Both the position numbers and the translations under genes were made by a program. A stretch of DNA of 52,544 nt from Oscillospiraceae bacterium. GTDB taxonomy: Bacteria; Bacillota; Clostridia; Oscillospirales; Oscillospiraceae. Each line of letters opens with the position of its first letter. Position 1 is the stretch's first letter. The stretch spans positions 1-52,544 of the forward strand of contig JAFZVM010000010.1 of NCBI GenBank assembly GCA_017617795.1, in the 5' to 3' direction. The notes beneath the pieces are model-generated. The model was not told the origin of the DNA, did no database searches, and saw only the letters and a list, made by a program, of their open reading frames with translations. Below, piece after piece: positions 7,899 through 16,623 of the stretch.

Positions 7899-9857
7899 TT
7901 ACAGCGTCGCTTTGATCCGGATGTATTCCTCCAGGGATCCCGGATTGGCCAGGGCGTCCCGGTTGGTGACGTCCCGTCCGTTCATGATGTTTGTCACGGC
8001 GCTTTCCACTTTTTTGCCGTTGTGGGTATGGGGAATGTCGCTCACCTGGATCATGACGGCGGGCACATGTCGCGGCGAGGCCTTTGTGCGAAGATCGGTC
8101 CTGATCTTCTGGCGCAGCGCGTCGTCCAGGGTATATCCGTCCTTGCACTGGACAAACAGGATCACGCGCTGATCCTCCTCCAGATCCTGACCGATGGCCA
8201 GGCTTTCCTTGACCTCCTCCAGGTTTTCGACAATGTTGTAGATCTCAACGGTGCCGATGCGTACGCCGGAGGGCTTGAGCACCGAGTCGGAGCGTCCGTT
8301 GAAGGTCACGCCGCCGGTGACGGAGGAGATCGTGACGTAGTCGCCGTGCATCCAGATCCCGGGGAAGACCGAGAAGTACGCGTTGTGATACCGCTTGCCC
8401 CCCTCGTCGTTCCAGAAATACAGCGGCATGGAGGGAGCGGGGATCTTGCAGACCAGCTCGCCCTCCCGGTCCCGGATGGAATTGCCCTTTTCGTCGAAGC
8501 AGTCGATATCCATGCCCAGGCCGGGCCCCTGAAGCTCCCCGGAGTATACCGGCTTCAGAGGATTGGCAATGGCAAAGCAGCCGTTGATATCCGTGCCTCC
8601 TGCGATGGAGTTGAAGAACAGATCCTGCTTGATCTTCTCATAGATAAAATTGAAACCCTGCTCGGAGAGAGCCGACCCGGTCTGGGAGACCTCCCGCAGA
8701 TGGGTCAGGTCCACCACGTCCTTGGGGACGAAGTTGTCCCGGATGAGCCCGTGGATGTAGCTGGCGGAGAGGCCGAAGATCGTGACCTTCTCCTCTTCGA
8801 TGATCTTCCAGATCGTGCTGTGGTCCGGATAGGAAGGGTTTCCGTCAAAGAGCACCAGGCGTACGCCCAGACCGATGGAGGCTGCCTGCCAGTTCCACAT
8901 CATCCAGCTGCAGGTGGTGATATACAGCAGACTGTCGGAAAGCGCCATATCGCTGTGAAGCCCCAGTTCCTTGAGCTGGTTCAGCAGGAGGCCCATGGCG
9001 GACTGCACCATGCATTTGGGTTTGCCCGTGGTCCCGGAGGAGAACATGATGACCAGAGGCTGCTCGTAAGGGAACCGGGGAAAGTGATATACTTCCCCCT
9101 TGAAGGGCGCCGTCATCTCTTCCCAGGTCGTCCACCGGTCGTCCGCGTCAAACCCCTCCAGCCGGCTGCCAGCGTAATGGACGACGATGACTTTTCTGAT
9201 GCTGGGGATGGCGTCGGCGATCGCCTTTGCGTTGGGCAGAACGTTGAAGGTCTTGCCCTTGTAATAGTACCCGTCCGTCGTCACCAGAACGGCGGGCTCT
9301 GTCTGTCCGATGCGGTCTATGGCTGCGCCCGGCCCGATATCCGTGGCGCAGGAGCACCAGATCGCGCCGATGGCGGCGCTGGCCAGCATGGCGATCACGG
9401 TCTCCGGCAGATTCGGCAGGTATCCGGCTATGACCATGCCCTTTTCCACGCCGGCATCCAGCAGCGCCTTCGCCATCTTCACCACCTGATGCCGCACCTC
9501 ATCCCGGGAAAGACTCCTCCTCACCTTGTTCTCTCCCCGGAAAACGATGCCCTCATCCTCGCCGTACATATGCTTCAGCATGTTCTCGGCGTAATTGATC
9601 TTTGCGCCGGGGAACCAGACGCTGTCCTTGAAGTACAGCCGGGATTTGAACGAGCAGTTGAAAGGCTTGCTCCCGATGATCCCGAAATAATCCCAGACAT
9701 CGTTCCAGAAGAACAGCGGTTCGGAAACGGACCAGGCGTGCAGCTGATCGTAGCTGCGGATGGACTGCCCTTCTCTCGCGTTGACGTAGTTGATGAATTT
9801 CCGCATCACGCAGCGGCATTTCTTGCCCCGGGATGCTTCCCACAACAGTTTGCCCAT
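7899..9857 (-). CDS. Acetoacetyl-CoA synthetase
   Basis: 652 residues from ATG 9857, which has AAGGGAGAA upstream; longer frames further 5' lack family similarity. This ANL-superfamily enzyme activates acetoacetate (or a related short acid) with ATP to the adenylate and then the CoA thioester. Seen: the N-terminal ACS-type region with LLWEAS and WSVSEPLFFWNDVWDYF, the AMP-binding loop MFSSGTTGKPKCMVQ near residue 270, and the C-terminal HTHNGKKVES with the catalytic Lys. GLSASYIHGL and YLPNLPETVIAMLA favour acetoacetyl-CoA synthetase over acetyl-CoA synthetase. It appears monocistronic. The substrate within the short acyl-CoA synthetases is inferred from overall resemblance. Confidence 0.88.
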   Translation of the reverse strand: MGKLLWEASRGKKCRCVMRKFINYVNAREGQSIRSYDQLHAWSVSEPLFFWNDVWDYFGIIGSKPFNCSFKSRLYFKDSVWFPGAKINYAENMLKHMYGEDEGIVFRGENKVRRSLSRDEVRHQVVKMAKALLDAGVEKGMVIAGYLPNLPETVIAMLASAAIGAIWCSCATDIGPGAAIDRIGQTEPAVLVTTDGYYYKGKTFNVLPNAKAIADAIPSIRKVIVVHYAGSRLEGFDADDRWTTWEEMTAPFKGEVYHFPRFPYEQPLVIMFSSGTTGKPKCMVQSAMGLLLNQLKELGLHSDMALSDSLLYITTCSWMMWNWQAASIGLGVRLVLFDGNPSYPDHSTIWKIIEEEKVTIFGLSASYIHGLIRDNFVPKDVVDLTHLREVSQTGSALSEQGFNFIYEKIKQDLFFNSIAGGTDINGCFAIANPLKPVYSGELQGPGLGMDIDCFDEKGNSIRDREGELVCKIPAPSMPLYFWNDEGGKRYHNAYFSVFPGIWMHGDYVTISSVTGGVTFNGRSDSVLKPSGVRIGTVEIYNIVENLEEVKESLAIGQDLEEDQRVILFVQCKDGYTLDDALRQKIRTDLRTKASPRHVPAVMIQVSDIPHTHNGKKVESAVTNIMNGRDVTNRDALANPGSLEEYIRIKATL

Positions 9858-10014
9858 GGTTTTTCTCCCTTTCATCCTTGGCTTTCCGGCCGATCGTTCC
9901 GGTACGGAGAAAGCAGCGGCGCCGTTCCCCCGGGTGTACGGGATACCGCGTTTTCCGAATGACGCAGGCAGACCGGCATGCGTCCCGCCTGTTTCGGCCT
10001 GTTTTGATGATACC

Positions 10015-10043
10015 AATATATCAACCGGAGCCACAGAGCACAA
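10015..10043 (-). promoter_or_regulatory. Candidate promoter of the acetoacetyl-CoA synthetase gene
   Basis: On the minus strand TTGTGC (10043-10038), a 17-bp spacer and TATATT (10020-10015) precede a leader of about 150 nt. In the rest of the 9858-10170 gap I see only the terminator at 10119-10156 and no gene. Confidence 0.4.
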
Positions 10044-10118
10044 GGGCTTTTCCGGAAGATGCCTTGCCTGTTTGGAGGCGCCGGAAACGGGACGCACGCT
10101 GCAGCGAACCGGAGCGCC

Positions 10119-10156
10119 GAAAAAAACAGGGCGGCTTCGTTAGGAAGCCGCCCTGA
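10119..10156 (-). terminator. Intrinsic terminator after the NlpC/P60 gene
   Basis: A 12-bp stem CAGGGCGGCTTC/GAAGCCGCCCTG with a short loop is followed on the minus strand by seven Ts. Confidence 0.88.
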
Positions 10157-10170
10157 GCGCGTTGCCGATC

Positions 10171-11253
10171 TTATTCCCCGTCGATGAGACGGCGGGCGCC
10201 GTAATAATACTTGACCCAATAGGTCTCGCTGAGCTTGTTGATCATGATGCGCCGTCCGCCGGAGGAGGCGTGGATGAATTCTCCATCTCCGAGATAGATG
10301 CCCACATGACCGATGTACCACCCGCCGGTGCTGGCGAAGAACACCAGATCCCCGGGCTTCAGATCCTCTTTGCTGACGCTGACGCCCTGGCGGTACTGAC
10401 CGGAGGCGGTGCGGTTCATGCTGTACCCGTTCTGGGTGAAGCAGTAGTATACCAGACCGGAGCAGTCAAAGCCGGTGGAGGGACTTGCGCCGCCGTAGAC
10501 ATAGGATATGCCCAGCTGCTCCCTGGCCAGATCCAGGATGGAGGAGACGGCTTCGGAGGCCTCGGGCTTGTCCGCATCCAGCGCCACATAGGTGCTGAAC
10601 ACATAGCCGGTCTTGCCGTCCAGAAGGACCTTGTACCAGTCTCCTTCCTTCCCCAGCACCTGCACCCGGTCGCCCCGGTACAGATAGCGGGTGACGGAAT
10701 CGTTGAGGGAGGGACCGGTGCGGAAACGGACGCAGTCCCCGGTCAGGGTGCCCATGCCCGTGTCATCGTCGGCCTTCTCCGGCTGTTCGGCTTCAGGCTC
10801 CTGCTCTTCGGGCTCCTGCGCCTCGGGTTCGGCTTCGGGCTCCTCTGCCTCAGGCTCCCGGGCTTCCGGTTCCCCGGCGGGCTCCTCTTCGGCAGCTGCA
10901 GTCTCCGGCGCAGTCTCCGGTTCGTCCTCTGCCGGGGTCTCCGGCTCGGATGCCTCCGGTTCGGCTTCCTCCGCGGGTGCAGGCTCCGGAGACAGCAGAT
11001 AATCGGAGCACATGTACCCGGTCTTGCCCTGATATTCGACCTTGCACCAGCCGTCCAGCACCTCCAGGACCGTGACCGTCGCTCCCTTGGGAGCCTGGCC
11101 GATGATGTTCGCATCGGTGCCGGGGCCGTCCCGGAAATTCAGCACGGTGGCGGTGACTTCCGCTTCCCCGACGCTGACGCCCAGCACGGGGAGGGCCAGG
11201 AGCATGGACAGCGCCAGCCCCAGGGCCAGAATACGTAATGATTGTTTCCGCAT
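10171..11253 (-). CDS. Secreted SH3-domain NlpC/P60 peptidoglycan hydrolase
   Basis: 360 residues. Order: signal peptide (residues 1-30, hydrophobic LALGLALSMLLALPVLGV); a bacterial SH3 domain (about 33-87) with LNFRDGPGTDANIIG; a Glu/Pro/Ala-rich low-complexity linker (about 88-162); a second SH3 domain (about 167-227) with VRFRTGPSLNDSV; and an NlpC/P60 domain (about 235-360) with FDCSGLVYY (Cys264) and IGHVGIYLGDG (His316). Such enzymes cut gamma-D-Glu-diamino acid peptide bonds in the wall, and the SH3 domains bind wall peptides. GGAG lies upstream of ATG 11253. The acidic linker should hold the catalytic domain away from the wall-binding part. Confidence 0.92.
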   Translation of the reverse strand: MRKQSLRILALGLALSMLLALPVLGVSVGEAEVTATVLNFRDGPGTDANIIGQAPKGATVTVLEVLDGWCKVEYQGKTGYMCSDYLLSPEPAPAEEAEPEASEPETPAEDEPETAPETAAAEEEPAGEPEAREPEAEEPEAEPEAQEPEEQEPEAEQPEKADDDTGMGTLTGDCVRFRTGPSLNDSVTRYLYRGDRVQVLGKEGDWYKVLLDGKTGYVFSTYVALDADKPEASEAVSSILDLAREQLGISYVYGGASPSTGFDCSGLVYYCFTQNGYSMNRTASGQYRQGVSVSKEDLKPGDLVFFASTGGWYIGHVGIYLGDGEFIHASSGGRRIMINKLSETYWVKYYYGARRLIDGE

Positions 11254-11347
11254 GACTTTTCTCCTGTAGAGCCGAGAGATACCCGGCGGCCGGCTCAGAC
11301 CGGCGCTGTCTCTCGGACCTCCTCGATCGCTTTTGTGATATGGGGGA

Positions 11348-11635
11348 TCAGCCGTTGGTGCGCGCTCTTTCCAGCCAAACGGCTCCCAGGTCCAAAGCGG
11401 TATACAGCCCTTCCTTCTCGCCCTTCTTCACCACCCGGTCCCGGGAACGGATATCCGGATCGGTGAGCTGGAGCTGAACGGAAACACGCTTCGCCAGACT
11501 CAGATCCTCCACCGGTTCGGTGTCCAGGATCTGGAGCATGACGATGTACTTGTCCGACATGTTTCCATAGTAGATGAGATTGTCCTTCCTGCGCAGCGGA
11601 AGGCCCTTATACATGAGTTTTTTCGCAGCTGCCAT
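11348..11635 (-). CDS. Small conserved clostridial protein of unknown function
   Basis: 95 residues from ATG 11635, chosen because GGGAGG lies 6 nt upstream; an upstream extension has no such site. The segment MYKGLPLRRKDNLIYYGNMSD and the run of beta-strand-like stretches (YIVMLQILDT, RVSVQLQLTD) resemble a short protein family I have seen annotated only as hypothetical in Clostridia. No signal peptide, membrane segment or Cys pair. Own promoter at 11688-11716. An inverted repeat (CCGAGAGA/TCTCTCGG, about 11271-11315) lies between it and the wall hydrolase gene. Confidence 0.7.
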   Translation of the reverse strand: MAAAKKLMYKGLPLRRKDNLIYYGNMSDKYIVMLQILDTEPVEDLSLAKRVSVQLQLTDPDIRSRDRVVKKGEKEGLYTALDLGAVWLERARTNG

Positions 11636-11687
11636 GATTTCCTCCCTGTGGAGATGTCCGCCGGTCCGGCGGATTGGGGTAAACATT

Positions 11688-11716
11688 ATTTTATACGGTA
11701 TCTCAGGCCCTGTCAA
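11688..11716 (-). promoter_or_regulatory. Sigma-A promoter of the 95-residue protein gene
   Basis: Minus strand: TTGACA (11716-11711), 17-bp spacer, TAAAAT (11693-11688). Confidence 0.7.
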
Positions 11717-11718
11717 GG

Positions 11719-11751
11719 CAAAAGACCCCTGCGGCCTCCCGGGGAGGCCGC
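11719..11751 (-). terminator. Intrinsic terminator after ireB
   Basis: The stem GCGGCCTCCC/GGGAGGCCGC has a minimal loop and is followed on the minus strand by a T-containing tail (GGTCTTTTG). Confidence 0.65.
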
Positions 11752-11775
11752 AAGGTGTCCGAAAAAACGCGGAGA

Positions 11776-12018
11776 TTAGCCCTCCAGATAACTCCGGACA
11801 AGCTCCTGCAGGAGCTCATCCCGGTCCAGGCGGCTGATAAGGGTGCGGGCATTTTTGTAATTCGTGATATAGGTGGGGTCCTCCGTGATGATATAGCCCA
11901 CGATCTGGTTGATGGGGTTGTACCCCTTGACCAGCAGGGCGTTGTACACGGCGGTGATGATCTCCTTCGTTTCCGTCCGTTTGTCTACGATCCCGAACTT
12001 CCGCGTGAACTGATCCAT
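11776..12018 (-). CDS. ireB: IreB family regulatory phosphoprotein
   Basis: 80 residues, the usual length (UPF0297, also called YrzL). GYNPINQIVGYIITEDP and YITNYKNARTLISRLDRDEL are diagnostic. In Enterococcus the protein is phosphorylated by the Ser/Thr kinase IreK and influences cephalosporin resistance. No PASTA kinase lies in the window. GGAGGGATACC precedes ATG 12018, with its own promoter at 12044-12072. In many Firmicutes ireB leads an operon with ruvX (yrrK) and a DUF1292 gene; here the DUF1292 gene is 27 kb away and ruvX is not seen. Confidence 0.93.
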   Translation of the reverse strand: MDQFTRKFGIVDKRTETKEIITAVYNALLVKGYNPINQIVGYIITEDPTYITNYKNARTLISRLDRDELLQELVRSYLEG

Positions 12019-12043
12019 GGTATCCCTCCTCCGACTGTTTTAC

Positions 12044-12072
12044 ATTATACCCGCTTTGCTTCCTCCTGTAAA
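12044..12072 (-). promoter_or_regulatory. Sigma-A promoter of ireB
   Basis: Minus strand: TTTACA (12072-12067), 17-bp spacer, TATAAT (12049-12044). It begins just after the pheT stop. Confidence 0.7.
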
Positions 12073-12096
12073 GGCTTTTTGCCTCGGCCGGGAAGA

Positions 12097-14478
12097 TCAG
12101 CGGAGTTTTGCGCCCAGCTGAGATTCCAGCGCCTCCAGGATGGCGTTCATGTGGGGCTCGATATCCCCGTCCTTCAGGCTCCGGTCCTCCCCCCGGAAGC
12201 TCAGGGAGAAGGCTACGCTCTTCTTTCCCGGGGCAATGGGCAGGCCCCGGTATACGTCGAAGAAGTCCACCGCCTTCAGCAGGCCGCCGCCCGCCTCGCG
12301 GATACACTTTTCCAGCCGGTACACGGTGATCTCCTCGTCGCAGACCACCGCCAGATCCCGCAGCACTGCGGGGAAACGGGGCAGGGGAACATACTGGGGA
12401 TCCTCGCCGCGGCAGGCGAAGAGGGCGTCAAAATCCAGCTCCGCCGCGCAAAGGGGATCGGCAATGCCGTAATTGGCCCGCACGTTGGGGTGGATCTCCC
12501 CGAATACGCCCAGCTCCCGTCCGTCCGCCGCAAAGATCTTCGCGCAGCGGCCGGGGTGGTAGGCGTAATGATCCGTGCAGGCCCGGAATTCAGGCTCCCG
12601 GACGCGCATGAGCCGCAGGATGGCCTCCACGGCGCCTTTCATGGCGTAGAACTCGCCGCCCTCGCCATAGGCGCCCAGGGCCAGGTGCCGCGTCTCCCGG
12701 GCCAGGGGGGAGGCGTCGTCCTTCAGATAGACCTTCCCCAGGTCGAAGAGCTTCACGTCCCGGTTCCGGCGGTTGTTGTTCAGGGCGAGACTTTTCAGCA
12801 GGGTGCTCAGGAGGGTGGTGCGCATGACGGCGCTGTCCTCCCCCAGGGGGTTCAGGATACGGAAGGAGTCCCGCAGGGGGTGATCCGCGGGCATGCCGCT
12901 CAGATCGTTGTCCGACTGGCCGATGAAGGAGTAGGTCAGGATCTCATGGAAACCCATGTCCCGGCAGAGGCGGCGGCAGGACTGCTCCAGGGTCTGCTTC
13001 TCCGTGAGACCGCCCTGGGTGATGACGCCCCGGAAGGCGGTGGCGGGGATCCGATCGTAGCCGTAGAACCGGGCCACCTCCTCGGCGATGTCGCTGTAGT
13101 GCTCCACGTCCCCCCGCCAGGAGGGTATGGTCATCTCGTCCCCGTCAAAGGTGAAGCCCAGCTTTTCCAGCACCCGCCGCATATACTCCGGGCTCGGCTC
13201 GATGCCCAGGAGGCGGTCGATCTTCTCCGGCTCCAGCCTGAGCCTGCGGGGCGCGCTGTCCCTGGCCACCACGTCGATGACCCCGTCCACCACGTCGCCC
13301 GCGTCCAGCAGCTCCACCAGCTCGCAGGCCCGTTCCACCGCGGGAAGGGTGCCCAGGGGATCCAGCCCCTTTTCGAAGCGGGAGGATGCGTCCGTGCGCA
13401 TGCCCAGGGCGATGGCGGTGCGCCGGATGGAGGTGCCGTTGAAGTTGGCGGACTCGAATACCACCGCGGTGGTATCCTCGGTGATCTCGCTGTTCTCCCC
13501 GCCCATGACACCGGCCAGACCGATGGCCTTGCTCTCGTCCGCGATCACCAGCATATCCGGCGTCAGGGTTCGGGGGCTGCCGTCCAGGGTGGCCATCTGC
13601 TCCCCCTCGTTTGCCCGGCGCACCAGGATATGGCTGCCGGTGATGCAGCGGTAGTCGAAGGAATGCATGGGCTGACCGTATTCCACCATCACGTAGTTCG
13701 TGATGTCAACGATGTTGTTGATGGGGCGGATGCCGCTGGCCCGCAGTCTGCGCCGCATCCATTCGGGGGAGGGCGCGATGCGAACGTTCTTCACGAAGCG
13801 GGCGGTGTACCGGGGGCACAGATCCGGCTCCAGGATATCCACGTCCAGGTAGTTCAGGATGCTGTCCCCGCTGCCCTTCACCTTCGGCTCCGGCAGCTCC
13901 AGGGGGGTATCGAAGGTGGCGGCGGCTTCCCGGGCCAGGCCCCGGACGCTCAGGCAGTCCGGCCGGTTGTTGGTGATCTCAAAGTCCACCACGCTGTCCC
14001 GCAGGCCGACCACCTCCCGGATATCCTGGCCCACGGCGCAGGGCTCCTGAAGGATGAAAATGCCGTCCGCGATGGCATAGGGATAGTCGTTCACCGTCAG
14101 GCCCAGCTCCCCCAGGGAGCAGAGCATGCCCTCCGAAGGCACGCCCCGGAGGACGCCCTTTTCGATGCGCTTGTCCCCGGGCAGGGTGGAACCGTCCAGG
14201 GCGGCGGGGACCAGATCCCCCTGATGCACGTTCTGGGCGCCGGTGACGATCTGCACGGGCTTATCCCGTCCCACCTCCACCTGGCAGACCCAGAGATGGT
14301 CGCTGTCGGGATGGCGGACGATCTCCGTCACCCTGCCCACCACCACATTGGTGATGTCCTCTCCCAGTACGTCCAGGGTCTCCACCTTGGAGCCGGACAT
14401 GGTCATGCGGTCGCAGAATTCCTTATCGGAAACACCCACCCGGGTGAATTCATCCAGCCAATTTCTTGAGAGTTTCAT
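12097..14478 (-). CDS. pheT: Phenylalanine--tRNA ligase beta subunit
   Basis: 793 residues, normal length. It is the beta subunit of the (alpha beta)2 enzyme that charges tRNA-Phe. Seen: N-terminal MKLSRNWLDEF, an OB-fold tRNA-binding domain (about residues 40-150), the B3/B4 editing domain, the B5 region with RRVLEKLGF, and a C-terminal anticodon-binding domain with FPAVLRDLAVVCDEEI. It starts 12 bp after pheS with GGAGGAACGACG before ATG, so it belongs to the pheST operon under T-box control. The ireB promoter follows immediately downstream. Confidence 0.97.
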   Translation of the reverse strand: MKLSRNWLDEFTRVGVSDKEFCDRMTMSGSKVETLDVLGEDITNVVVGRVTEIVRHPDSDHLWVCQVEVGRDKPVQIVTGAQNVHQGDLVPAALDGSTLPGDKRIEKGVLRGVPSEGMLCSLGELGLTVNDYPYAIADGIFILQEPCAVGQDIREVVGLRDSVVDFEITNNRPDCLSVRGLAREAAATFDTPLELPEPKVKGSGDSILNYLDVDILEPDLCPRYTARFVKNVRIAPSPEWMRRRLRASGIRPINNIVDITNYVMVEYGQPMHSFDYRCITGSHILVRRANEGEQMATLDGSPRTLTPDMLVIADESKAIGLAGVMGGENSEITEDTTAVVFESANFNGTSIRRTAIALGMRTDASSRFEKGLDPLGTLPAVERACELVELLDAGDVVDGVIDVVARDSAPRRLRLEPEKIDRLLGIEPSPEYMRRVLEKLGFTFDGDEMTIPSWRGDVEHYSDIAEEVARFYGYDRIPATAFRGVITQGGLTEKQTLEQSCRRLCRDMGFHEILTYSFIGQSDNDLSGMPADHPLRDSFRILNPLGEDSAVMRTTLLSTLLKSLALNNNRRNRDVKLFDLGKVYLKDDASPLARETRHLALGAYGEGGEFYAMKGAVEAILRLMRVREPEFRACTDHYAYHPGRCAKIFAADGRELGVFGEIHPNVRANYGIADPLCAAELDFDALFACRGEDPQYVPLPRFPAVLRDLAVVCDEEITVYRLEKCIREAGGGLLKAVDFFDVYRGLPIAPGKKSVAFSLSFRGEDRSLKDGDIEPHMNAILEALESQLGAKLR

Positions 14479-14490
14479 CGTCGTTCCTCC

Positions 14491-15519
14491 TTAGCTGAAC
14501 TGGCGCAGGAAGCGCACGTCGTTGTCGAACAGGAGACGCAGGTCGCTGATGCTGAACCGACGCATCACCAGACGCTCCAACCCCACGCCGAAGGCAAAGC
14601 CGCTGTACTCATCCGGATCGATGCCGCAGCCGGAGAGGACCTTGGGATGGACCATGCCCGCGCCCAGGAGCTCGATCCAGCCTTCACCCTTGCAGACCCG
14701 GCAGCCTGCGCCATGGCACTCGAAGCACTGGATATCCACCTCGCAGCTGGGCTCCGTGAAGGGGAAATGGTGGGGACGGAAGCGGGTGACGGTCTCGGGG
14801 CCGTAGAGCCGCTTCAGCATCACGTCCAGACAGCCCTTCAGGTCGCCCATGGTGATGCCCTTGTCCACCACCAGCCCTTCCAGCTGATGGAACATGGGAG
14901 AGTGGGTGGCGTCGATCTCATCCTTCCGGTAGACCCGGCCGGGGGAGATGATGCGGATGGGGGGCTTCTGCTGCTCCATAACCCGCACCTGGACCGGGCT
15001 GGTCTGGCAGCGGAGATGGACCTTCTCGTCCTCCGTGATATAGAAGGTATCGGTCCATTCCCGCACGGTGTGGCCTTCGGGAATATTCAGCTTATCAAAG
15101 TCATAGGTGCTGAGCTCCACCTCGGGGCCTTCCGCCACCTGGAACCCCATACCCACGAAAATATCCACGCATTCGTCCCAGACGATCTGCAGGGGGTGCT
15201 TCGCCCCGGTCTCCACAGATTTGCCGGGAATGGTCACGTCCAGGGTCTCCTCCCGGAGCTTCCGCTCCAGCAGGGCATCCTGCAGAGCCTTGCCTCGCTC
15301 ATTGAGGGCGGCTTCGATCTTTGCCCGTACCTCGTTGGCCAGCTGTCCCATGGCGGGACGCTCCTCGGGACTGACGCTGCCCAGCTGCTTCAGCACCGCG
15401 CTGAGCGAGCCCTTTTTCCCCAGATACTGCACCCGCACCGCATCCAGGGCGCCCGGATCCAGAGCCTCTTCGATGGCCGCAAGGGATTTGGCCCGGATCT
15501 CCTCCAGCTTGTTTTTCAT
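14491..15519 (-). CDS. pheS: Phenylalanine--tRNA ligase alpha subunit
   Basis: 342 residues from ATG 15519 (GGAGGCAGAAG upstream); the frame runs further 5' only through the T-box leader. The N-terminal coiled coil (residues 1-85) contacts tRNA and the rest is the class II catalytic core with DATHSPMFHQLEG (motif 2 region), GRVYRKDEIDA and motif 3 FGVGLERLVM. A Cys cluster, CFECHGAGCRVCKGEGW, near residue 275 is a regular part of many bacterial PheS proteins. First gene of the operon. Confidence 0.97.
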   Translation of the reverse strand: MKNKLEEIRAKSLAAIEEALDPGALDAVRVQYLGKKGSLSAVLKQLGSVSPEERPAMGQLANEVRAKIEAALNERGKALQDALLERKLREETLDVTIPGKSVETGAKHPLQIVWDECVDIFVGMGFQVAEGPEVELSTYDFDKLNIPEGHTVREWTDTFYITEDEKVHLRCQTSPVQVRVMEQQKPPIRIISPGRVYRKDEIDATHSPMFHQLEGLVVDKGITMGDLKGCLDVMLKRLYGPETVTRFRPHHFPFTEPSCEVDIQCFECHGAGCRVCKGEGWIELLGAGMVHPKVLSGCGIDPDEYSGFAFGVGLERLVMRRFSISDLRLLFDNDVRFLRQFS

Positions 15520-15559
15520 CTTCTGCCTCCTGTGAGCCGCTCCGAAGGGAGCGGCGTAT

Positions 15560-15820
15560 TCGTCAAACAAAGGGCCCTCCGTCCCGAAACTATGGGACGG
15601 AAGGCTCCGCGTTACCACCCATATTCGCCTCCGGCCATGCCGGAAGGCGCACTCAGCGGGGAAGGAAAGACGTTCCCCTTGACCGATGACGGGGTCAGAC
15701 CGTCGGCCGTTACGCCGCAGCTCCCGGGCGAACCAAGCGGTCCGTGGACCGGGGCGCTCGCAGCCAATGCGCCCTTCTCTGAGATCCCGGTTTCCGCTAT
15801 TTTCCCGTTCAACGCCATTT
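15560..15820 (-). promoter_or_regulatory. T-box leader (tRNA-Phe responsive) upstream of pheS
   Basis: Read on the minus strand the leader holds the T-box core GGGTGGTAACGCGG (about 15622-15609), directly followed by a strong hairpin (GCCTTCCGTCCC/GGGACGGAGGGC, about 15606-15573) with a T-containing tail, which serves as terminator. Upstream, AGAGAAGGGCGC...GCGCCC with GGCTGCGAG (about 15780-15750) fits stem I with its conserved loops. A TTC at 15732-15730 ahead of GCCCGGGAGCTG is the likely specifier codon (UUC, Phe). Uncharged tRNA-Phe should stabilise the antiterminator and allow pheST expression. Outer limits are approximate. Confidence 0.9.
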
Positions 15821-15826
15821 TGGGCG

Positions 15827-15855
15827 AGTATACCACTTTGTTTTCCGGAATGCAA
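15827..15855 (-). promoter_or_regulatory. Promoter of the pheST T-box transcript
   Basis: Minus strand: TTGCAT (15855-15850), 17-bp spacer, TATACT (15832-15827), directly ahead of stem I of the T-box. Confidence 0.7.
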
Positions 15856-15893
15856 GGCTTTTCCCGCTCTTCTTCCTGGCAGGAACGATGCCG

Positions 15894-15922
15894 TTGCATG
15901 GGAAGGGAAATCGTGATATGCT
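15894..15922 (+). promoter_or_regulatory. Candidate promoter of the zinc-ribbon protein gene
   Basis: TTGCAT (15894-15899), 17-bp spacer, TATGCT (15917-15922). It is divergent from the pheST promoter, 38 bp away. Confidence 0.4.
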
Positions 15923-15972
15923 GTGCAGCGGGAGTGAAAAGGAAGAAAACATACACAGGGGAGGTTTATCTC

Positions 15973-16539
15973 ATGGCCAGATTCTGTACCGAATGCGGCG
16001 CCTCGATCCCGGATGGGGCGGGCTACTGCATCGAATGCGGCGCAAAAGCGCCGGAAGCCGAAATGATCCCGGCTCAGGCCGCCGCGGCGGCGATCCCGGA
16101 GCCGGAACCCGCCGTTCCCCAGCCGCAGCCTGCTCGGGAGCAGTATACTTATGATGAACCGAAGCAGGCGGTTTATCCGCCCCAGTCCTCAGCGTGGCCT
16201 GCGGCGCCGGATCGGAGCGGGAAGCCGGTGAGCACCTTTGCGTTCTGGGCGCTGAAGCTCCTGTATGCCATTCCCGTAGTGGGATTCTTCGCCTCCCTGG
16301 TCCTGGCCATCGCGCCGGAGAACAAGAGCCTGAAGCATCACGCTCTGGCAACTTTTATCTGGCGGCTCATCATCCTGGGCTTTCTGATCTTCGGGAGCAT
16401 CAAGCTCTGGAACAACATTGAGGTCCACTGGGAAGATTTCTCCGATTCCTTTTCGGAGATCACGGACGGCGCAGGGTTCGAGAGCCTGGAGGATCTGCTG
16501 AACGGGCTGAAAGACGCTGTTTCCGATGCCGGGAACTGA
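15973..16539 (+). CDS. Zinc-ribbon membrane protein of unknown function
   Basis: 188 residues from ATG 15973 with GGGGAGG 8 nt upstream. The N-terminus is a double zinc ribbon of the zinc_ribbon_2 type: FCTECG (Cys5, Cys8) and YCIECG (about Cys19, Cys22). An Ala/Pro/Glu/Gln-rich linker (about 30-82) follows. Then come two hydrophobic segments, LKLLYAIPVVGFFASLVLAI (about 97-116) and ATFIWRLIILGFLIFGSIKL (about 129-148), and an acidic C-terminal tail. Proteins of this shape are common in Clostridia, and their function is not known to me. Confidence 0.8.
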   Translation: MARFCTECGASIPDGAGYCIECGAKAPEAEMIPAQAAAAAIPEPEPAVPQPQPAREQYTYDEPKQAVYPPQSSAWPAAPDRSGKPVSTFAFWALKLLYAIPVVGFFASLVLAIAPENKSLKHHALATFIWRLIILGFLIFGSIKLWNNIEVHWEDFSDSFSEITDGAGFESLEDLLNGLKDAVSDAGN

Positions 16540-16562
16540 GCTTCGTCCGGAGCTTTTTCCGG

Positions 16563-16591
16563 TGGACAAACCGGGGAAAATTGCGTATACT
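16563..16591 (+). promoter_or_regulatory. Candidate promoter of the 16624 gene
   Basis: TGGACA (16563-16568), 17-bp spacer, TATACT (16586-16591). Confidence 0.55.
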
Positions 16592-16623
16592 GAATCAAGC
16601 AAATTCCCATCGGGGGTGAGGAT

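Noticed and set aside
15520..15855. N-terminal extension of PheS
   Set aside because: The upstream open frame coincides with the T-box leader and terminator; ATG 15519 has GGAGG and gives the normal PheS N-terminus.
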